Made by a program: the position numbers and the translations under genes. The notes below the pieces were generated by a model, which worked only from the letters and a program-made list of their open reading frames with translations, had not been told where the DNA came from and searched no databases. A stretch of DNA of 64,000 nucleotides from Acanthacorydalis orientalis (Eukaryota; Arthropoda; Insecta; Megaloptera; Corydalidae): assembly GCA_034766995.1 (NCBI GenBank), contig CM068313.1, forward strand, positions 40,719,496 to 40,783,495, given 5' to 3'. The first letter of the stretch is position 1, and the number at the start of each line of letters is the position of its first letter. Positions 49,436-62,757 of this stretch are shown piece after piece.

Positions 49436-50253
49436 GTTTCAAACAATGGATTATTTTAATAGAACATAAAAACACAACGAATATAATTATAAAAAGTTAA
49501 ACAGGAACTCTTATCAAGTCAATGTCAAAGAGGTGTTTAATATATATGTACAATAATACTTTCCATATTTTTTGTACACTTTAATATATGCCTTGTGAAT
49601 CTTCTGAAAAACAATAGATTTCCGAAAAAAATCTGACAAGAAGTTTGTAAAAAAAGAATTTATTACCTACGAAGCAATACTAAAAATATCTTAAAATTAA
49701 TAACTTAAGAAGATAATGTTATAAGTTAAGATAAAGTCGATGATGCTGATTCATGTTTCTATTTATGTATTAATTAAAGATATTGAGTGTTGCACAGCGT
49801 GTGTTGTTTTAATGACATTTGATTCTGCTAAGAAGATAGGTAATAGTAACACGTACATTAAAAGTACGAATATTTTTTCATACATAATAAACATATGCGG
49901 ATACAAAATAAAATTATAACTAATAAGTATTTTTCAATTATTACAAAAATTATCAAGTGATGCGTAAAAATATGAATTATTAAATGATTTTTAATTTAAT
50001 TTTACACAGATTATGAAACTACTTTAGATACTAAAAAGACGGTTTTCTTAAAAAACTGCATATATACGCTCATAAGGAAATGTCCACTTTTATCAAAAAC
50101 TTTATTTAATTGAATTTGAAAATTTTTAAAAATAACTTTATTGTAGTAACTTTAAAAAAAAATTATTGAGAAAATAGTTTTCTTATCAAATTTGTTGAAA
50201 ATAGTTTGACAGATCAAAAGTGAAATTCGATATTTAAAATCGATTACATACTA

Positions 50254-50333
50254 TTAGGCTGGTAGAAAAATAATTACGGTTTAGAATATTCAAATTCATA
50301 TACATTACCGCAATTATTTTCCTAACAACCTAA
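50254..50333. mobile_element. 80-bp mini-mariner (almost only inverted repeats)
   Basis: The left end TTAGGCTGGTAGAAAAATAA and the reverse-complemented right end TTAGGTTGTTAGGAAAATAA are near-matches to the mariner termini elsewhere in the window. Only about 25 bp separate the two repeats. TA precedes the left end; the right flank is CA, which looks like a mutated TA. Confidence 0.8.
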
Positions 50334-51244
50334 CACTTTGAATCTAATCATAAGTGATAAAAATTAAATAATATAATCGAGTACTAAATTTGGAATAATA
50401 AAAGATTATATATTTTTCCAGTTTATAAAATGATTTGATGTGTATATTATCGAAAATTCGAATTATATCCTGATAAATTAATTTTCAAACTGATATTGAT
50501 CATTGGAATAATTATTTATTAAATTAACCGTTTATTATTTCTATCTTATTGTGTGTAAATTTAAAATAAAATTGAATTTTCATAATTAATAAATCAAAAA
50601 GAATTTTATAAATAGTATTAAAGGTTTATAAGAAATTTACCTGAAGACTTATTTAACTGATTACTGAGTCATCTATTTTTTATTATAACAGGAAAATTAA
50701 TACACATTTTTAAATGAAGAAAGAGATATAAATAAGAAATCAGCAATCTAGCTTAGAACAAGACGACTGCAGCCATCTTATGCTTTAAGTGATCCACGGA
50801 CAAAACGGTTGCAACCAATCTGGTTATACGTGTTAATACTGTTGAATCATAATATTGTGTCCCAAATTAAGCCACTGTTTTCTTTTCAGTGTCCCAGGAA
50901 ATTGATAATAAATTTCAATTATCACAGCGATGTCGCTGACGTTTAGTATAGGCATTGTAGTCAGTATTCGGTTGTAATTATTAAGAGTACTTAATAATTA
51001 CTTATTATTAAATAGTTAAATGAATCAACTATTATACATTCATGCGTGTTTTGTAGAAGAAACCATTAGAAGGATGTAACCATCTTGTCCCAGCTTGCAG
51101 AAATCAGTGGTCTGCTGGCACATGACGGCTGTGGCCATTCAATGTTCTTTTTACAAAAAAAAAAGAATATAGGGACGCTAACTGGTATAAAAAATATCTA
51201 CAGGTTTAGAAATGTTGTTTTTTTTTCTCCGGAATACTTCAATC

Positions 51245-51266
51245 TAATAAAGTGACCGCGAACGTG
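51245..51266. mobile_element. Possible solo end of a piggyBac-like element
   Basis: GACCGCGAACGTG followed by an intact TTAA (51267-51270) resembles the right end of the piggyBac-like element at 27366 (GTGAACGTG plus TTAC). No matching left end was found upstream. Confidence 0.3.
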
Positions 51267-52128
51267 TTAAATAGTAATAGTCATGAATTAAAATATAACT
51301 TACAAAAAAAGTCATTTTACAAAATTAAAAGCAACCTTTTGTTGTGTGAAAAATATTTTGATAAAATAAAATAATTACTGTTATATGACAAAAAAAACAC
51401 ATAACCATCACGATTAAGAAACATAAAATGAAACATCTAAAGTGTTTATTACTGTTAGTTTAAAATGGATTTCAATATTGTTATTAATTTAAGCATACTT
51501 CTTTTTAATAAAACCATAGAATTTAGACTAATAATAAAAACATTTGTATAGAAGATAAGCATAAATGATATAAAAAATCAATTAGGTATTTAAAAAAATT
51601 AACTTAAAATAAAACATTCTTAATTTTTATCAAACTGGAGACACTTACTTTCTGAAATTTTTATACAAAAAATGAAATTGCCACTTAGTATATATTTTTT
51701 ATTTCAGTGAAGAATATATATATTTTCTCCATTACATTAGTCTTCAAAATCGTGACTAAATTCACTTTCATATTATTTTTTTTATTCTTCTACAAACCAG
51801 ATAAATATTTTTGATTATAAATGCTCAGTAATTGATTATCGACCATATTGATCGTTCCTTATGTTTTCAACAACGATGCTATTTTCCGAATTTTAAGCGA
51901 TACGAAAACCTCTTTTCTTATTTAATTTTTATGTATGTCAATGCTCTGAGGATGATGTTATCGTCATTCTGAACGACATGTCATAATCAAAATGATCATT
52001 AATTATTAAAAATTTAAGATATTTTCTTATAAAACACATTCAAGTGGCTTTTCAACGCTTTGATTATATACGAGTTTGTTGCAATCTAATATTAAGTTCC
52101 TTTTTTTTTTAAAAGTTATTTCTATATA

Positions 52129-52806
52129 CAAGAGTCGTTTGATAATTCCTATGATTTGACGCCATCATTCATTTGGTAACATTACGGCTATCAAGTGTCA
52201 CTTTTCAAACTAGTATGAGCGAAATTTAGGCCAGAAGTGACGCGTTTTTTACGTTCTTTAGATGTTTGAAGCGAGCATGGTAGTATTTACTGCAAAAATG
52301 GAAAAAACCAGCAAGCCTTTTGCGTCGATTAGTCACCGTGGATGAAACATGGATCCATAACTATAGACCTGAGTCGAAAAAGCAGTGAAACCAGTGGATA
52401 ATGACTGGAGAAAGTGCGCCGAAGAAGGTGAAGACCGTTTTGTAGGCTGATTCTCAAGGAATCATTCTGATCGACTACTTAACGAAGGGGAAAACGATAA
52501 CAGCATCAAATCGTCCATCATAACGGCAAAATTGCACGTGTTAGGCTTCGAATTGATTACTCATTCAATCCATTCTCCGGATCTGGCCTCATGCGACTTC
52601 TTCCTCTTCCTAAATTTGAAAATTTGTCTCGATGGGAAGAAATTCTCGTAGAATGAGGATGTCATCGCCGCCGTCAATGTGTATTTTGCAGACTCGCTGG
52701 ACCAAGTGTATAGACCTCAACGGAGATTATGTTGAGAAATAAAATCGATTTTTTCCAAAAAACGGTATAGGACGCTTTTTTAACCATACTTATCAAACGA
52801 CCCGCG
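52129..52806 (+). mobile_element. Mariner of a second subfamily, internally deleted
   Basis: The left end CAAGAGTCGTTTGATAATTC follows TA (52127-52128). The right end, reverse-complemented CGCGGGTCGTTTGATAAGTA, precedes TA (52807-52808). These termini differ from the TTAGGTTGG type. Transposase pieces: RLVTVDETWIHNYRPESKKQ (near 52340), NQWIMTGESAPKKVKTV, DSQGIILIDYLTKGKTITA, then SPDLASCDFFLF-like residues (near 52580) in another frame. The DNA-binding half and segments between the catalytic blocks are deleted, and stops are frequent. Length 678 bp against the usual 1.3 kb. Confidence 0.88.
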
Positions 52807-53789
52807 TAAATGTCATTAAAATGACTTTTGCAAAAAAAGCATTGCTTTTGAGCGAACTCGTATGAAAGCAGACTTGTACTAGACCTGAATAATATTAAAA
52901 TTTCTTGTTATTTAAATGGCACTCCGAAACATTATAATAAGCAGAACAATATTAAAAACGAGAAATTTCAGAAATTCAAGACGCGTAAAAACAACGGCAA
53001 GTATGTGAACTGATTTTTATCAGAGATCACAGACGAGCTCGGACGATATAAAATGCACATGAACGGCGAATGTCGACCGCGCTAAATTAAACACAGTTAA
53101 CATATTAAACGTGTGACACAAGAGTTTAACAAAAGTTGGTTACGGTAAACACCATGTGGCGACATTCATTGTACCGGTACAATCTGTGGAAAAACACGCA
53201 CCGTGCATGTAAATTAAATAAAAAAAAAATGGTTCCTTATTCGGTTATAAGTGAACGTGCTCGTATATACACGGGAATATGAATTCGTGTTTTAAGCGAG
53301 TTATTAAAGTTACTGCCAAAAATTATATACTGTTAATTATAAGTAATACCCTTTAATTGTTGTCGTTAAAATATACCCGCCTTGCGATACTATTCGAAAA
53401 CATGTAACATAAAAAGCGATTTAAAAGTTAATAGATGTAATAAATATTATAATTATTCAAGGACCTCGAGTTACACAGAGTTAACAGAAATAATATATTG
53501 GCTCTTCTGGGCTTAATGTGTCAAAATACAGCATATTTGTATTTGAATACTGTACAAAACTTTCAACTAATTGCTTCATGTATATTCAATGGTTTTACTT
53601 ATATACATTACAAATTGTGACAAATTGTATATCTAATATAAAATATTAAGGAGTGCATAGAAATTTTATACGAATTTATTATTTTAAACTTGTGAATTTT
53701 TAAAGTATAAAGAATCATTACTTTTAAAATATATTCGCTATTTATTGAAGTACACACGCACAGATAATATACCTGTATAGGTTTATAAC

Positions 53790-53805
53790 TACATACATAC
53801 ATACA

Positions 53806-53847
<42 letters not shown>
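53790..53847. repeat. Compound (CATA)n-(AT)n microsatellite
   Basis: ACATACATACATACAAACAT then (AT)n. Confidence 0.95.
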
Positions 53848-53850
<3 letters not shown>

Positions 53851-54798
53851 AAAAGATTTCTTTATGTCAGATTAAAAATCAATCAAATATCAATTTAGTT
53901 TTTTTTAATTTTTGTAACACGGTTGTCCTTATTAAAAGTTGTTTAATTCGAAAATAAATTTATTCGATGACAACATATACATACCTAAACACGAATGATT
54001 TATAACATACAAGCAGATTTTCCTTATTTATAAATTTATAAAAAAAACCATTATTCAAATAAACATTTTATAATATTTATATTTACTACACACGTTACAT
54101 ATATATATATATATGTTTATAAAAAATGTGTTTTTATACGCTTATAATAAATTCTATTTTTTTCGTATCGTTTGAAAATTAATTGAATAAAATACTGAAA
54201 GTCCTTATGAACATACTCGTACATTAACAGTTTTGTATTAACAAATTAAAGTATTTTATTTTTATTGGTCAAACATTATATTATTTTTCAAAATACATGT
54301 CTAAAATTATACCAAGCTTAAAAAATAGTTCATAAAATTATTGATTATAAGTATTTTTTCTTTGAAAATGTTTTACAATATAATTAAAGTCAATGCAACA
54401 TTTTCTTTATAAAAGAAATATTTTATTATTAATGAAAAATGATTTATAGATGATAAATTAATTAATGATACACTAATGAGAATTTGGTTAGTGGAACCTT
54501 AAACAGATTTTCATATATAGTATCTGTTTAATGAAACGGTCATTTATAAATCAATAAAAAAATCAACACACAAAAGAAAATGGTACCTTCTCCTGCGAAC
54601 ATAAGGGTATGTGAATAAAAATAATCTATATAAAATAAAAAAACGACTATACGAATAGTAATATTGTTAATGTATTTTTTTTCGAATAAATAAATTTGAA
54701 AAACTCATACATATGTTAGACATTTGTTATGTGATTTATTACAATTCATCGTTCCTACTTCACTATTATTGTATTATTTGAATTAAAAAACCTAATTT

Positions 54799-54802
<4 letters not shown>

Positions 54803-54856
<54 letters not shown>
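54803..54856. repeat. (AT)n microsatellite
   Basis: Pure (TA)n, about 54 bp. Confidence 0.95.
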
Positions 54857-54858
<2 letters not shown>

Positions 54859-54974
54859 TATTTATCAGAAAATCCTATTTAAATATATTAATATAAGAAA
54901 AGCTTGTTATTAATTTTATGTTATTTTATATTAAACTAAAATATTACATATAAATCAATATTCAGTTAGGAAAT

Positions 54975-54991
54975 ACACACACACACATAAT

Positions 54992-55030
<39 letters not shown>
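54975..55030. repeat. Compound (CA)n-(TA)n microsatellite
   Basis: Two (CA)n blocks split by TAATA, then (TA)n. Confidence 0.95.
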
Positions 55031-55157
55031 GCAACAAATTATATGTAGACAAATTTACATTCATGACTAATTTAATAAGAAAAAATTTCATGAAAATCAA
55101 TATGTCTGGTTATTTTCATAGCATATATGTGTATGTACAAATATACACAAAGACAGG

Positions 55158-55159
<2 letters not shown>

Positions 55160-55250
<91 letters not shown>
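55160..55250. repeat. (AT)n microsatellite
   Basis: About 91 bp of pure (AT)n, the longest uninterrupted tract in the window. Confidence 0.95.
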
Positions 55251-55252
<2 letters not shown>

Positions 55253-55441
55253 ATGTGCGTGTATAAATGCAATATAAGCGCAGTTATTCTATTTAAAAAA
55301 TAAAAACGCTGTATCACTACATTGTGTATACATTGTTTCAAACTATCGTGATTTTTTAAACATAATTTAAAATATCATTCACGTTCAAGGTTGTTACAAA
55401 CATGTAGAACAATTATTTTGTTGGTAAAATTGTTGCATTCA

Positions 55442-55640
55442 ACACCTTCCATTAATTTATATCTAAATAATAATGTTAAATTTTACAAAGAATAAAGGTA
55501 TAATGAAAATGATCAAAATAATGTATTGCAAAATATGCAATAAATATTGCTTACTGTCGTAAAATTATTCGAATAAAAATTATTAAATATACTATTTTTC
55601 ATTCCGAAACACCTTCTATTAATTTATATTTAACTTATCA
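55442..55640 (+). repeat. Diverged repeat unit (with partner at 57129-57272)
   Basis: ACACCTTC(C/T)ATTAATTTATAT recurs at about 55442 and 55608. The segment from TTTTACAAAGAATAAAG through CAATAAATATT, CTCACTGTCG / CTTACTGTCG and TTTTTCATTC at 55480-55605 recurs at 57144-57262. Confidence 0.65.
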
Positions 55641-56813
55641 TTTCGAGTGTTTAACATGTAACTGATGATAGCTATTGGTTTCAATTCTGATTGACTAACA
55701 TGTTATTATTCGAAAACGTACGATTTTTTATATATCCAAAAAGAATTGTAAACTATTACGAATACAAAAATACAAAAATAACGACTAACGTTCTTCTGAA
55801 TTATTCTTGGAGTGCATAGAAGTTGTTTTGTATACGCAAAATTGGATTTTAAAGTAGTAACATAATCAAAATAATTTTATTGTTAACTCTTTTAACTAAA
55901 TCCCTCTTTCAATGAACTCTGCACTTCAAGATTTATGTTTAATTTTTATTTTTTTAATATTTCAATTAACCTTACACAATCCTAAAATTATCATATTAAA
56001 AAATACTCCATTCATTACAGTTCAAAATAAATAAACGTTATAAAACGAAAACTAAAGTAATATTAATAAAATACAATAATACTAAATATAAATTTTATTC
56101 AATGTTACAATATACCGGCTAATTCATTTATTGTAACATCTGTAAATAAAAAAAAAATAAAAATAATGTAAGATAGAAATTGAAGATATATGTTAATGAG
56201 GAGTTGTTGGATATACAAAAATAATCTATTTTTAGTTTGAATATTGCTTATAATATTATTAATAATAAAATAAGAAATAGTTTAACAGTTATTATTACTA
56301 ATAAATTACAAATAGCAATGACATACGCTACAGCTTAATAAACATAATTTAATACATATTTTATGCTTACCAAGGCATTAAGACAAAATTATAGTGTATT
56401 TAATTAACAATGAAACAGTTTTTTAATGTATGTAATTATTATGTAAATTAATAAAAACGATTTTTACATTTAAAATCTAAAAAATGTGATTTTTTCACAA
56501 ATCGTTAAAAAGTTAATTTATATAATTATTTATATAAATTAACTTTTGTACTCATGCACAAAAATAAATTAACTTTAGTACTTATGTACTCAGTTATTCT
56601 GAAGTAATGTAAAAAAAAATGTTTAAGAAATAATAGTTTAAGATTTTTTTTTATTTGAAGCTTCATTTAAACTCAATACATTGTCTATATCAGCCATCAA
56701 TAATGAAAATTTCAATCACTAAATTAAAATTCATTTTACGTTTTCTTTATAAATACAATACATTGTTTAAAAGTATGTTAGTAGTGCTGTATTCATGTTT
56801 TTAATGCAAATAT

Positions 56814-56839
56814 TATATATATATATATATGTATGTATG

Positions 56840-56914
<75 letters not shown>

Positions 56915-56969
56915 ATCTATATATATATATATGTATACACATATATGTATATACATATATATATACACA

Positions 56970-57007
<38 letters not shown>
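56814..57007. repeat. Large compound (AT)n / (GTAT)n / (ACAT)n microsatellite
   Basis: Nearly 200 bp of (TA)n blocks joined by ATGTATGTAT, ATCTAT, ACACAT and ATACAT variants. Confidence 0.95.
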
Positions 57008-57128
57008 AATTCCGAAATTTGTTGACAATATCTTAATTTCTTAAAAAAAATTGTATATTTTTTAAATGTCAATTTTGATAACTTGTTCTACTTTTTCCAC
57101 TTTCAACTATTTTTTTTATGAAATATAT

Positions 57129-57272
57129 TAATAATGATTCAACTTTTACAAAGAATAAAGATATATTGAAAATGAAAAAATATAATATTGTAATTTGCAA
57201 TAAATATTACTCACTGTCGAAAAATTACTTGAATAAAAATTAAGAAATACATTGTTTTTCATTCTCAAAGCC
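57129..57272 (+). repeat. Diverged repeat unit (partner of 55442-55640)
   Basis: Second copy of the 55480-55605 segment in the same orientation, just downstream of the large compound microsatellite. Confidence 0.65.
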
Positions 57273-59101
57273 GTTATTTCAAATGTTCAATGTACTTAAA
57301 TCATAATAAGACTTTGAACAATAAAAATAACATAATAAATATATTAAGAAAAGAGAATGATTGACGTAAAGAAACATGTATTCTTTAAGCACTATCTATG
57401 ATTATAGTTAATTTTATTACAACAAAATTACAAAGCAGTAGAAGAATTTACAAAAGCAAACAACTGCGTTGTTAAATTTACATGTGTTTGAGTAAGTCGG
57501 TTGATAACAACCTTAAGTGACATTACATGTAAGTAGAGGATCGTAGGAAAGCGTAAACTGCTTGGCAAATAAACTCTGATCATATATTCAAACAAGTGTG
57601 TATCGACCTATGCAAACAAGAAGAGAGGAAAAAAGAAAGTACCTTTGCATGAAATTTATAAAAAATACAAAACATGTCCATCACAACAAATGTGAATAAT
57701 TTTACATACATAAAAAACGTTAAAAAGATATATGAAAATGGGCGCTCGGCAGGAAATGAATTGAAAATTCCTGCCACGCATTTTACACAAATAATATATT
57801 ATTCCTTGTCCTTTTGCATTACGACATGGTTCAAAAGAGTTTCACTCTATAATCTCAAAATTATACGACGAAAATTTTTGCAATGCTATTTCCATTTGAA
57901 TTCTTTTGATCTTTTGTACGATATGACTGAAGTTATGCGCTTCTACGATACTGTGTGTATACTGGCGGAGCGTAAAATTTAGTCAAACCGAATTTCATTA
58001 GATGGGCCGATGTTGTTACAATGTGTATTCATTCTACTGCGCTTTATTTGAAAAACAAAAGATTACATGCATATTTTTTTCTCTGCGAGGGTCACATACG
58101 ACTGGTCATAATAATTCAAAAGGTTACACGGTATAACATATATGTTACATTTGATTTATTCACATGAAACGCGACGTCTGGCGAGATGTGATAATGTTTT
58201 ATTGCTCGGATAGACATATTAAAAATAAATTCTGTTAACGGATTACGAGTGTTTGTTACATTTTTTTCATAACAAGAGATGATTGCTAATAAAATATTTC
58301 GTATGGAAATATAAGACTATTAGAAAAATCTATATAATAAAAACTTACATTAATAGTCACTTTACCCACAGGACAAAGTTCATGGTGACAAGAAATGTTT
58401 GCTTGTCAGCTTTTGGGTTTCAAGTTTAATTCAATAAGTTTCGTTCTTAGGTATTTTTTATGTTTCAATATATTATGTTATAAAAACCAACAAACAGTGT
58501 TTTCTTTCTATGTTTCATTTTATTTTTCGTCAATTTGACGGGTTATATACTATTTAGAAAAATACTTCTTTTTATACTAATATTATACATTGATTACTGC
58601 TTTTAATAACGTTTGTATTAATTTACAATTTTCTCAAATGTGAATTTTTAGTAACACTTTTATACAATGAATGTTATATTCACTATTTGGAAAAAGTATA
58701 CAAATGAAGTTAAGTAGGAAATTAGAAATTCATTGTAGAAAAACTGGAGTGAACTAATCGTAAGCCTATATCTTAAAAGTTCAGATTACAATAAATAATA
58801 TTATATTAATTGTGCATTATTATTTAAAAAAGTATATTAAATTATTTTTGTGCAAAAATTAGGATTCAAAATTCTTTCAAACAATACATTTTTAGATAAA
58901 ATAAAATTAAAGTAATTTTATATGAAACTGAAAAATTGAAAGTTTTTATTGGCATAAATTATATTTATACAAATATATTAACATAACTAGTCTTTAAAGA
59001 TCCACACTGCCTACTTGCCTCATCTAATCAACAATTCACTACTTTTGATTTCTACACATTTTTAATCCATTCATGATGTCTATTTATTCACATGTATATG
59101 C

Positions 59102-59104
<3 letters not shown>

Positions 59105-59182
<78 letters not shown>
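59105..59182. repeat. Compound (TA)n-(GA)n microsatellite
   Basis: (TA)n of about 57 bp passes into (GA)10. Confidence 0.95.
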
Positions 59183-59184
<2 letters not shown>

Positions 59185-59431
59185 TAAACAAATATAAAAT
59201 ATATAACAAATGTATGGAAAAGCTTAAGTCAAAATTTATTAATTCTGATTTTTTCCAACAACGACTTTTTTTGTTTCTTTCGATTTTTTTATTTTTTTTA
59301 TGTTATTCAATAAAATGTAATAATATTTATTATTATTCTTAAAAATTAACGATTTATGACAACTTAATAAGTTTCATTTTTATCGCATTCAAAGTCTTTG
59401 ATTTAAGTGATTTTTTTATCGACCAACAAAG

Positions 59432-59462
59432 ATATATATATATATATACATATATATGTATC

Positions 59463-59528
<66 letters not shown>
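59432..59528. repeat. Compound (AT)n microsatellite
   Basis: (AT)n with ACATATATAT and GTATCTATAT interruptions. Confidence 0.95.
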
Positions 59529-61133
59529 CTGTAAACGGATATTAAACAATTAAAAGTTGTGTCATTGAAGAGGTTTGCCTGATAGTTCTCGATTATTCTT
59601 TCAACTAATGTTGAGGCTATCTCTTTAGATTCGCAACAATGACTTATGAAATTGTTAGTTCGATACTTAAGAGGTCAAAGAATATATATACATATATATA
59701 TATACTATAAAATGAAAAAAAAAACATTCATATACAATAAATCAGGTCAATATTTACTGAATAGGTTAAATGTTTCGAAGAGTATGAATAATATTTAAAA
59801 TGCTTTACTAGGTAGTTATGATGGCTTCCTAAATCTTTTAATAAAATTGATGTTCGGAAACCTTAGAAATTTATATTAGATAATATAAATATATATTTGA
59901 ACGATTCACACTATGAAATATTATATTAATAAATTATAAGATCCAATTTTTCTTGTGAATCACATAATACTATATAAGAATTAAATAATGCTATACAAGT
60001 AAATTTACGAGTTTTTTAATTATCTACTAAAATTATAAAAATGATCTTCGCAAAAATAGCAATTTTGCTATTAATTAAGAATATTTATAAATATTTTGTA
60101 GATTCGTGTTACTTGATTTTTGTAAAAATACACAAATTTTATTAGACAAGAAGTTTGTACTAATACTAAATTTATTTTATAAAAAAGTAACTATTCAAAA
60201 ATGAAAATATTTTTGAATTAAATCATGCTATGATCTGTGCTGTACCAGTTTATTTTATAAAATTCTAGTTTGTATTTAGGTAAATTTAAAAAAAAAATAC
60301 TTTTATAAACATTTAAATAATAAACATAATTCCAAAATTAACATTCAACTATAATGTAATGTCCTTAATGGATGTTCTTTATTTAAAATAAAGTTAAAAT
60401 TGGAAATAGTCATCTTTTGATTATAAAAATAACAATTATAATAAAACAAAAATAATTCAAGAATGCGTTTGGTAATACCTTATTAGAGTCATTCTTCGAA
60501 ATTTTAAATTAATTAAGAAAAAGCTACTAACAAATAACTAAGAATTTAATTTGGACTGGAAAATAATAAATTACGTCGAAATATAAATTTAAAAGTAGCG
60601 TACTAAAGTGTTTTAATATATTGAATTTTAAAAATGGATTTCATAGTTGTAAAAAATCACAGCTGTTTTGTTTAACGGCGATATTACACTTTTAAAGATA
60701 AAAATGAGTTTATATCCTATGTCATGTATATTTATGAAACATTTATAAAACCACATCGTGTATACACAATAAGTGTAGGCATATTTATATTCCAACGATT
60801 TATACGGCGTCGGTGTTTAGAAACATGGAATTGAACTTAAATATAAATATGATTTATATACCGAATAAATTTATATTCTTACACTTTATCTATATTTATT
60901 TTAATCTTGACATTTGTTCAATTTTATTACAATAAATTACAAAAGAAATTCATTTCTAAAGTATAACACTGCACTATATAACTCACTGAATTTATCTTCA
61001 ATAATTAATCATTGTATAGGTAAATATTTTAACCAGTCAATAATAAAAACAATAACAGTAGTAATAATAGACTGTCAGAAAATGAAGCATTATAACTTTG
61101 TGACGATTTCCAAAAAGATTATGCAGATACGAG

Positions 61134-61160
61134 TGTGTGTGTATATATATATATATATAT
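61134..61160. repeat. Compound (GT)n-(AT)n microsatellite
   Basis: (GT)4 then (AT)n. Confidence 0.9.
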
Positions 61161-62757
61161 CGTTTGTTGAATTTATCCTTAAAATATTGTGCAAAAGAAA
61201 TGTTTAAAATATATAAATAAAAATCCAAAAGTAAAAAAAAATAAAATCTACAGGCTTTGTTGTGTTTTTATTTCATTATAAATGCATTTGATCAAAAATC
61301 TGTAAAATCCGAACTGAAGAGAAAATTCATGTATGTGACATACTGCTTTTATAGTAAGTTTAAGAATAGAACAAGATGCATTTTAAATGAAAGAAGTCTA
61401 ACGAAAAGCACTTCACTGTAGTACAAAAAGAAGTGAACTTTTTTAAAGTGGGTTAAGGAGAGGTGAAACTAAAACCTTTGTAAAATCTAGAGTATCTTAT
61501 TTCTGAATGAATAGTTTTAATTTAAAAAGAAGTCAATAGAAGATAGATAGTTCTCTGAAAATATAGGGAAAGCAACAAAGACACAGAAGAGTTCTTTCAT
61601 CTCTAAAATAATCGCCTTATGAGATTCTGTGAAATTACAGAATGACGACAAAGAAACTATAAAAGAGAGATTGGTGAAATTATCTATTTAAAATTGAGAT
61701 TTATTTTTTCTGGAACGATAATTTATATTTTCAAAACAATAATAGTAAATTTTAAAACAATATACATTCGTAAATTTATGATACAGTATTTAATTTACAT
61801 TATCCTTGCTTGCGATTAAAATAAAGTAGTTTTAGAACTAAAACTTTTTAGATTTAAAATAATTTAAATTTAAATATATAAAGAAAATACTGATAATTCT
61901 AAGATGACAACCAGAAATTTCTGTCCGATTAACATATATTATTGGTGATTATATAAAATAATACGTGTCTACTTTACTGCGCAGAAAAAATATAATTAAA
62001 ATGAAGAACAAAAAATATTAATGGTATTTGATTGATACAATACAATCATAAAGTGAATTATGGATTTAATTTACTTTAATATAATGACATTTGAATTTAT
62101 TGAACACACTTTTTAGTAATTTCCTGTTATTTTTCTGTTGGTGTGTTGGTAATTCTACATAATAATGAAGATGTTTCCCTTAAAAGGGCCAAAACAAGGG
62201 TGATCCTAGATATCAAGTAATGATAGAGATGAATATTGTTTAAGAAATTATGGCTCATGATAAAATGAATGAAGAAAGCAATTATGAACAAGAAAATCTA
62301 TCAATTTGCAAGAAGTTCATCCGTATTACTTTTGTTTCAGAGTTTTCAAAGATGTTTTATTTGTAAAAATCATACTTTCAAAACATAACTGAAATTAGAT
62401 GCCTTCATCAAGTCAACCATTCAAACAAAACCTGTGTTACCTTTACCTAGTATTCCAGAAAAAATGGTGTATCTCTCATCGGAATTGATAATATATATGG
62501 AAGAGTTTCATCTAATGTATCCAACAGTCATGGAAAGTATTTAAGTGAGTTCTCTTCTGAATACACTACATAATGTTTAGTTTCTTTTTTATCTTACAAT
62601 AGAGATGACAAATTTATTGATTTTCTATTACGTATATGTAATAATTATTGATGTTTTATTATTGTTTAAAATATATAATTTGATATTTAAAAAAAAACTG
62701 TTCAATATAAATGCTATTTTTCATATAATCTCAAATATGGAATGTTAGCTCCCTTAA

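Larger units (their letters stand above)
48553..52128. other. AT-rich non-coding DNA
   Basis: A purine-rich stretch at 48580-48830 may be a decayed coding relic, but no family is recognisable. A GC-richer patch at 50740-51260 ends in the possible piggyBac terminus. Confidence 0.5.
52807..62753. other. Long AT-rich non-coding block
   Basis: No gene is recognised. The longest non-repetitive ORF (plus strand 57674-57982, 102 codons) lies in a slightly less AT-rich patch (57540-58030). It has no recognisable motif, and an open minus-strand frame also covers part of it. Confidence 0.5.

Noticed and set aside
57674..57982. 102-codon plus-strand ORF
   Set aside because: There is no recognisable domain, no splice or promoter context, and an overlapping open frame on the other strand. 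The length is within reach of chance. It is kept only as a note in the block annotation.
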